Shown piece by piece: positions 13,755 to 16,109 of a DNA stretch of 16,109 nucleotides. Made by a program: the position numbers and the translations under genes. How positions within the stretch are numbered: the first letter of the stretch is position 1; each line of letters starts with the position of its first letter. The stretch comes from an uncultured Spirochaetales bacterium (lineage in GTDB: Bacteria > Spirochaetota > Spirochaetia > Treponematales > Treponemataceae), in NCBI GenBank assembly GCA_946061495.1, contig CAMGSV010000034.1, positions 1-16,109 on the forward strand, read 5' to 3'. The notes under the pieces were generated by a model. The model was given only the letters and a program-made list of their open reading frames with translations, was not told the DNA's origin and did no database searches.

Positions 13755-13969
13755 TACTGTCCCGCAAGATGAACCAAAAGATAAAGATTGGAGAGGAGAT
13801 TACGGTCACTATCATCGAGATTCGTGGTGACCAGGTAAAGATCGGCGTGGAGGCACCCAAGAATGTGAAGGTCTTCCGCCAGGAAATCTTCAATGCCATC
13901 CAGACAGAAAATCAGGCCGCCGTATCACCGGAGAACATCGGTGTCCTGTCCCACCTGTTCACCTCCTGA
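13748..13969 (+). CDS. csrA: Carbon storage regulator, RNA-binding translational repressor
   Basis: A 73-residue CsrA. It has the canonical start MLILSRKMNQKIKIGEEITV, the core IKIGVEAPKNVKVFRQEI and the RNA-contacting R44. CsrA dimers bind GGA-containing hairpins over ribosome binding sites and repress translation; the flagellin mRNA is the classic target where FliW is present. The start at 13748 is fixed by the conserved N-terminus, with GGGGGA upstream; an ATG at 13697 is only the overlapping frame of fliW. After the core, a 15-20-residue tail (SPENIGVLSHLFTS) extends past the minimal fold. In FliW-containing bacteria the longer CsrA C-terminus is the region linked to FliW binding. It is the last gene of the operon; the next gene is convergent. 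Confidence 0.96.
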   Translation: MLILSRKMNQKIKIGEEITVTIIEIRGDQVKIGVEAPKNVKVFRQEIFNAIQTENQAAVSPENIGVLSHLFTS

Positions 13970-14016
13970 TACCAGCGGCCTCCAATCGACTGGCAGGGTG
14001 CTGCTGTCTTGCCTCC

Positions 14017-14562
14017 TTATTCAGCGGTGATTCCGTGACGACGCTGCTGGAATTTCTTCAGCATTGCCACACCGTTGCGCTTCCCATTGTACACAAACCC
14101 GCCGTTCCAGTATTCCAGGGCCGCAAAAAGCGCATTTCCACCGTCCTGGTCGTCACTGTGGTTGGTGCGGAAGGACACGTAGTTGGCCAGCTCCTCGAAA
14201 TTCTGGTTGTGGAGGCACTCCAGCCGCTTGCGGTTGAATTCGTTCCATTTCTCCAGGTCCTTGAAGCCCTCGCCGTCATCCTCCACGATGAGGTGGGCGT
14301 GGGTGGGACTGAAGGAGTACCAGACCCGTACCTTTTTGTTTATGTCGCAGTTGTTTCCGTGCTTCACCGCATTTTTGATGACCTCGCTGATCTGCTGCTC
14401 CAGCAGGTTTATCTCCTTGATTTCCAGCGGGGCGGACTGGACGATGAGGAGGGTGAAGTATCTGATCTGGCGGAAGTCCGAGGGGAATTCCTTGAAAAAC
14501 ATATTCGTTCTGTCGAAGAGGGCGTCGTTTTCGTCTGACCGCAGTTCCTTGATCTGTTCCAT
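14017..14562 (-). CDS. GHKL ATP-binding protein, RsbW/anti-sigma-factor-like
   Basis: A 181-residue protein with a histidine-kinase-like ATPase fold. The N box is EQQISEVIKNAVKHGN (55-70; E60, N64, H68), and the G1 box is VEDDGEGF (93-100). A late glycine motif QDGGNALFAALEYWNGGFVYN resembles the G2/ATP-lid end. Proteins of this size and layout act as serine kinases that phosphorylate an STAS antagonist and, when free, bind a sigma factor or other target. The gene is the last of a three-gene operon, 14 bp after the STAS gene, with AGAGGA upstream. No sigma factor is encoded next to it, so its output target is unknown and may not be a sigma factor. Confidence 0.85.
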   Translation of the reverse strand: MEQIKELRSDENDALFDRTNMFFKEFPSDFRQIRYFTLLIVQSAPLEIKEINLLEQQISEVIKNAVKHGNNCDINKKVRVWYSFSPTHAHLIVEDDGEGFKDLEKWNEFNRKRLECLHNQNFEELANYVSFRTNHSDDQDGGNALFAALEYWNGGFVYNGKRNGVAMLKKFQQRRHGITAE

Positions 14563-14576
14563 ATGTAGTTCCTCTT

Positions 14577-14915
14577 CTATTCGCTGAGAGTCAGCAAGGC
14601 TTCCTCAACACTGTTGGAGATGGGGAAGTATCCCATCAGCTTGGTGAGCTCAATGACCTTTTTCACGGAGCCATGGACATTGGAGATGGAGAGCTTTAAG
14701 TTCATCTTCTTGATGGTGGAGCAGATAAAGATAAGGGCACCGATTCCAGAGGAGTCGATGTAGTCCACCTGTTCAAGATTGATGACGAACTTCTTCACGT
14801 TCTTTTCCAGCATCTTCATCACCAGTTCCTTCAACTTGTATGAATTGTATAAGTCCATTTCGCCATTCACATCAACAATGTAAATCTCGCCGTTCTTTCG
14901 TATCTTCAGTTCCAT
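14577..14915 (-). CDS. STAS-domain anti-sigma-factor antagonist (RsbV/SpoIIAA-like)
   Basis: A 112-residue single STAS domain with DSSGIG (54-59), where Ser55 or Ser56 is the phosphorylation site of SpoIIAA/RsbV-type antagonists. Unphosphorylated protein binds the HATPase partner and releases its target; the partner kinase inactivates it, and the PP2C encoded just upstream reactivates it. It starts 11 bp after the phosphatase stop, behind AGGAGGAAAC, and the HATPase gene follows after 14 bp. The operon order phosphatase-antagonist-kinase matches a complete partner-switching loop. Confidence 0.93.
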   Translation of the reverse strand: MELKIRKNGEIYIVDVNGEMDLYNSYKLKELVMKMLEKNVKKFVINLEQVDYIDSSGIGALIFICSTIKKMNLKLSISNVHGSVKKVIELTKLMGYFPISNSVEEALLTLSE

Positions 14916-14926
14916 ATAGTTTCCTC

Positions 14927-16109
14927 CTATTGGATTTTGATGACCAGCAATGTCTGGTCATCATGCTGGTGGTCAGTACCGCTGAACTTTACGATGTCAT
15001 TTTTCACCTTGTCTGCAATTTCTTTTCCCGACAAATGCTTGTTTTGGAGAATCACCTCTAGCAGCCGGTTTTTTGAATACTGGATTCCACGGCTGTTGGG
15101 AGCCTCAATGACACCATCGGTATAGGTTATAATTATATCATCGGGATTTACGGGGAATTCCTTATCCTTATATTCGGTCTTTTTCTCCACACCCACCGGG
15201 TCGCTGATGTCGGAAATCTTCTCGATTTCACCGGTAGCGGCATGGAACAGGAGAATCGGGGTGGTGCCGCCGGTGGCGATCTGAATTTTGCGTCCTTCGG
15301 TGTCGTAGTTGATGAGGGCCACGCTGGCAAAGTGGTCGATGCTGGTCTCACTGGCGATTCCACGGTTGGCCCAGGAGAGGATGGTGGCGGCGCTTTGGGT
15401 GGTGTTCACCGTCAACCGCAGCATGGCCCGCAGCATTACCATAATCAGCAGGGAGGTCATTCCCTTGCCCGCCACGTCTGCAAGGATGAATGAGATTCTG
15501 TCCTTGCGGACGGGGATGATGTCGTAGTAGTCGCCGCAGATTCCCTCTGCAATCCTCTGGAAGGCTCCTAGAGAAAGGCTTGGAATTACCGGCAGCAACT
15601 TTGGATGGAGGGTGGCTTGAAGCCTGCAGGCAATGTCGGCTTCCTTGGTAAGCTCTGCATGCTCAGTGATCTCCTGGTAGGCGTATACAATCTTGATGGC
15701 AGCACTGGCAAGGTTGCTGAGGGCTCCGGCAATGTCATACTCCTTTTGGGTGAACTCAGGATTTCCGTAACAACGGGCCAAGGCCACTACACCGATGACC
15801 GTATCCTTGATTTTCAGGGGGTGGAATAGGTAGGAGCCACACTTGAGGAAGTCCTCCGGCTCATTCTGGATGATCCTGATGTCCGAGAGGGGGTCTGTTA
15901 TCAACTCGCCACGTCCACTGCAGGCAACGGCGCCAAAAATTGTCTCGGTGAGGGGGAACTGGGCGAAACGGAAATTTGTTTCTACACGGATAACCTTGTG
16001 GGGCAGGTCTTCAGGAAGTCGGTAGGGGGGTGGAAAGTCTCCGGAAAATGCTTTTACTGGGGCGGCTACTCCATATTCGCGGGCGTCGGAGAGCGTTCCC
16101 GTGAGGGCA
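14927..16109 (-). CDS. GAF-PP2C (RsbU/SpoIIE-type) serine phosphatase, N-terminus beyond window
   Basis: About 393 residues are visible and the frame is open to the right edge. The first visible part is a GAF-like sensor module (LTETIFGAVACSGRGELITD ... HPLKIKDTVIGVVALA, about 16005-15780), then a helical linker (about 15730-15630). The SpoIIE-type phosphatase domain follows, with GDYYD (about 15535-15521), LADVAGKGM (about 15484-15458), YTDGVIEA (about 15124-15101) and DDQTLLVI (near 14950). These carry the metal-binding aspartates. It should dephosphorylate the STAS protein encoded next. A TTG at 15902-15904 could be called as a start, but the same frame continues upstream with family-like sequence, so that would be a false truncation. 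Confidence 0.92.
   Translation of the reverse strand, partial: ALTGTLSDAREYGVAAPVKAFSGDFPPPYRLPEDLPHKVIRVETNFRFAQFPLTETIFGAVACSGRGELITDPLSDIRIIQNEPEDFLKCGSYLFHPLKIKDTVIGVVALARCYGNPEFTQKEYDIAGALSNLASAAIKIVYAYQEITEHAELTKEADIACRLQATLHPKLLPVIPSLSLGAFQRIAEGICGDYYDIIPVRKDRISFILADVAGKGMTSLLIMVMLRAMLRLTVNTTQSAATILSWANRGIASETSIDHFASVALINYDTEGRKIQIATGGTTPILLFHAATGEIEKISDISDPVGVEKKTEYKDKEFPVNPDDIIITYTDGVIEAPNSRGIQYSKNRLLEVILQNKHLSGKEIADKVKNDIVKFSGTDHQHDDQTLLVIKIQ

Noticed and set aside
13992..14013. Possible terminator between csrA and the HATPase gene
   Set aside because: The stem is only 6 bp with a G-T pair and there is no T-run on either strand; too weak to call.
1..16109. CRISPR array, tRNA or rRNA
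   Set aside because: No regularly spaced repeats, cloverleaf-like sequences or rRNA-like stretches were noticed on reading both strands.

Overview
The window looks like a piece of a spirochaete chromosome, most likely a Treponema relative. The main reason is the run flgN-flgK-flgL-fliW-csrA at 9623-13969, whose flgK-flgL-fliW-csrA order matches the treponemal arrangement as I know it. This is recognition from memory, not a database result, so genus level is tentative. Base composition changes by eye: 1-3475 is clearly AT-rich, the insertion sequence and the flagellar genes are GC-rich, and 4548-6700 is in between. That suggests the left block was acquired.

Left block (minus strand, 3475 to the window start): a compact operon of a von Willebrand factor A protein of TerY type, a PP2C phosphatase, a Ser/Thr-like kinase with a C-terminal zinc ribbon, and an unrecognised protein that runs off the left edge. 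The first three form the 'TerY-P triad' known from comparative genomics of tellurium/stress-response systems. Directly upstream sits a 738-bp IS1595-family element (3557-4294). It has inverted repeats but no visible target duplication, and two short palindromic insertions scramble the conserved third motif of its transposase.

Redox block (4548-8441): a plus-strand operon encodes a 2[4Fe-4S] ferredoxin, a polytopic membrane Fe-S protein, a ferredoxin:thioredoxin reductase catalytic-like protein (CPC/CxC/CHC) and a thioredoxin. The likely job is moving electrons from ferredoxin to thioredoxin without NADPH. It converges on a Crp/Fnr-family regulator, which is divergent from a CoA-disulfide reductase/rhodanese fusion that ends in a strong intrinsic terminator.

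Copper remnant (8458-9204, minus): the first 220 or so residues of a CopA-type P-type ATPase, cut off before the actuator and catalytic domains, still behind a CsoR-type operator.

Motility and signalling block (9559-16109): a sigma-28-type promoter precedes flgN, flgK, flgL, fliW and csrA. Converging on it is a minus-strand RsbU/RsbV/RsbW-like partner-switching operon (GAF-PP2C phosphatase, STAS antagonist, HATPase anti-sigma/kinase-like protein), with the phosphatase incomplete at the right edge. No rRNA, tRNA or CRISPR array was seen.
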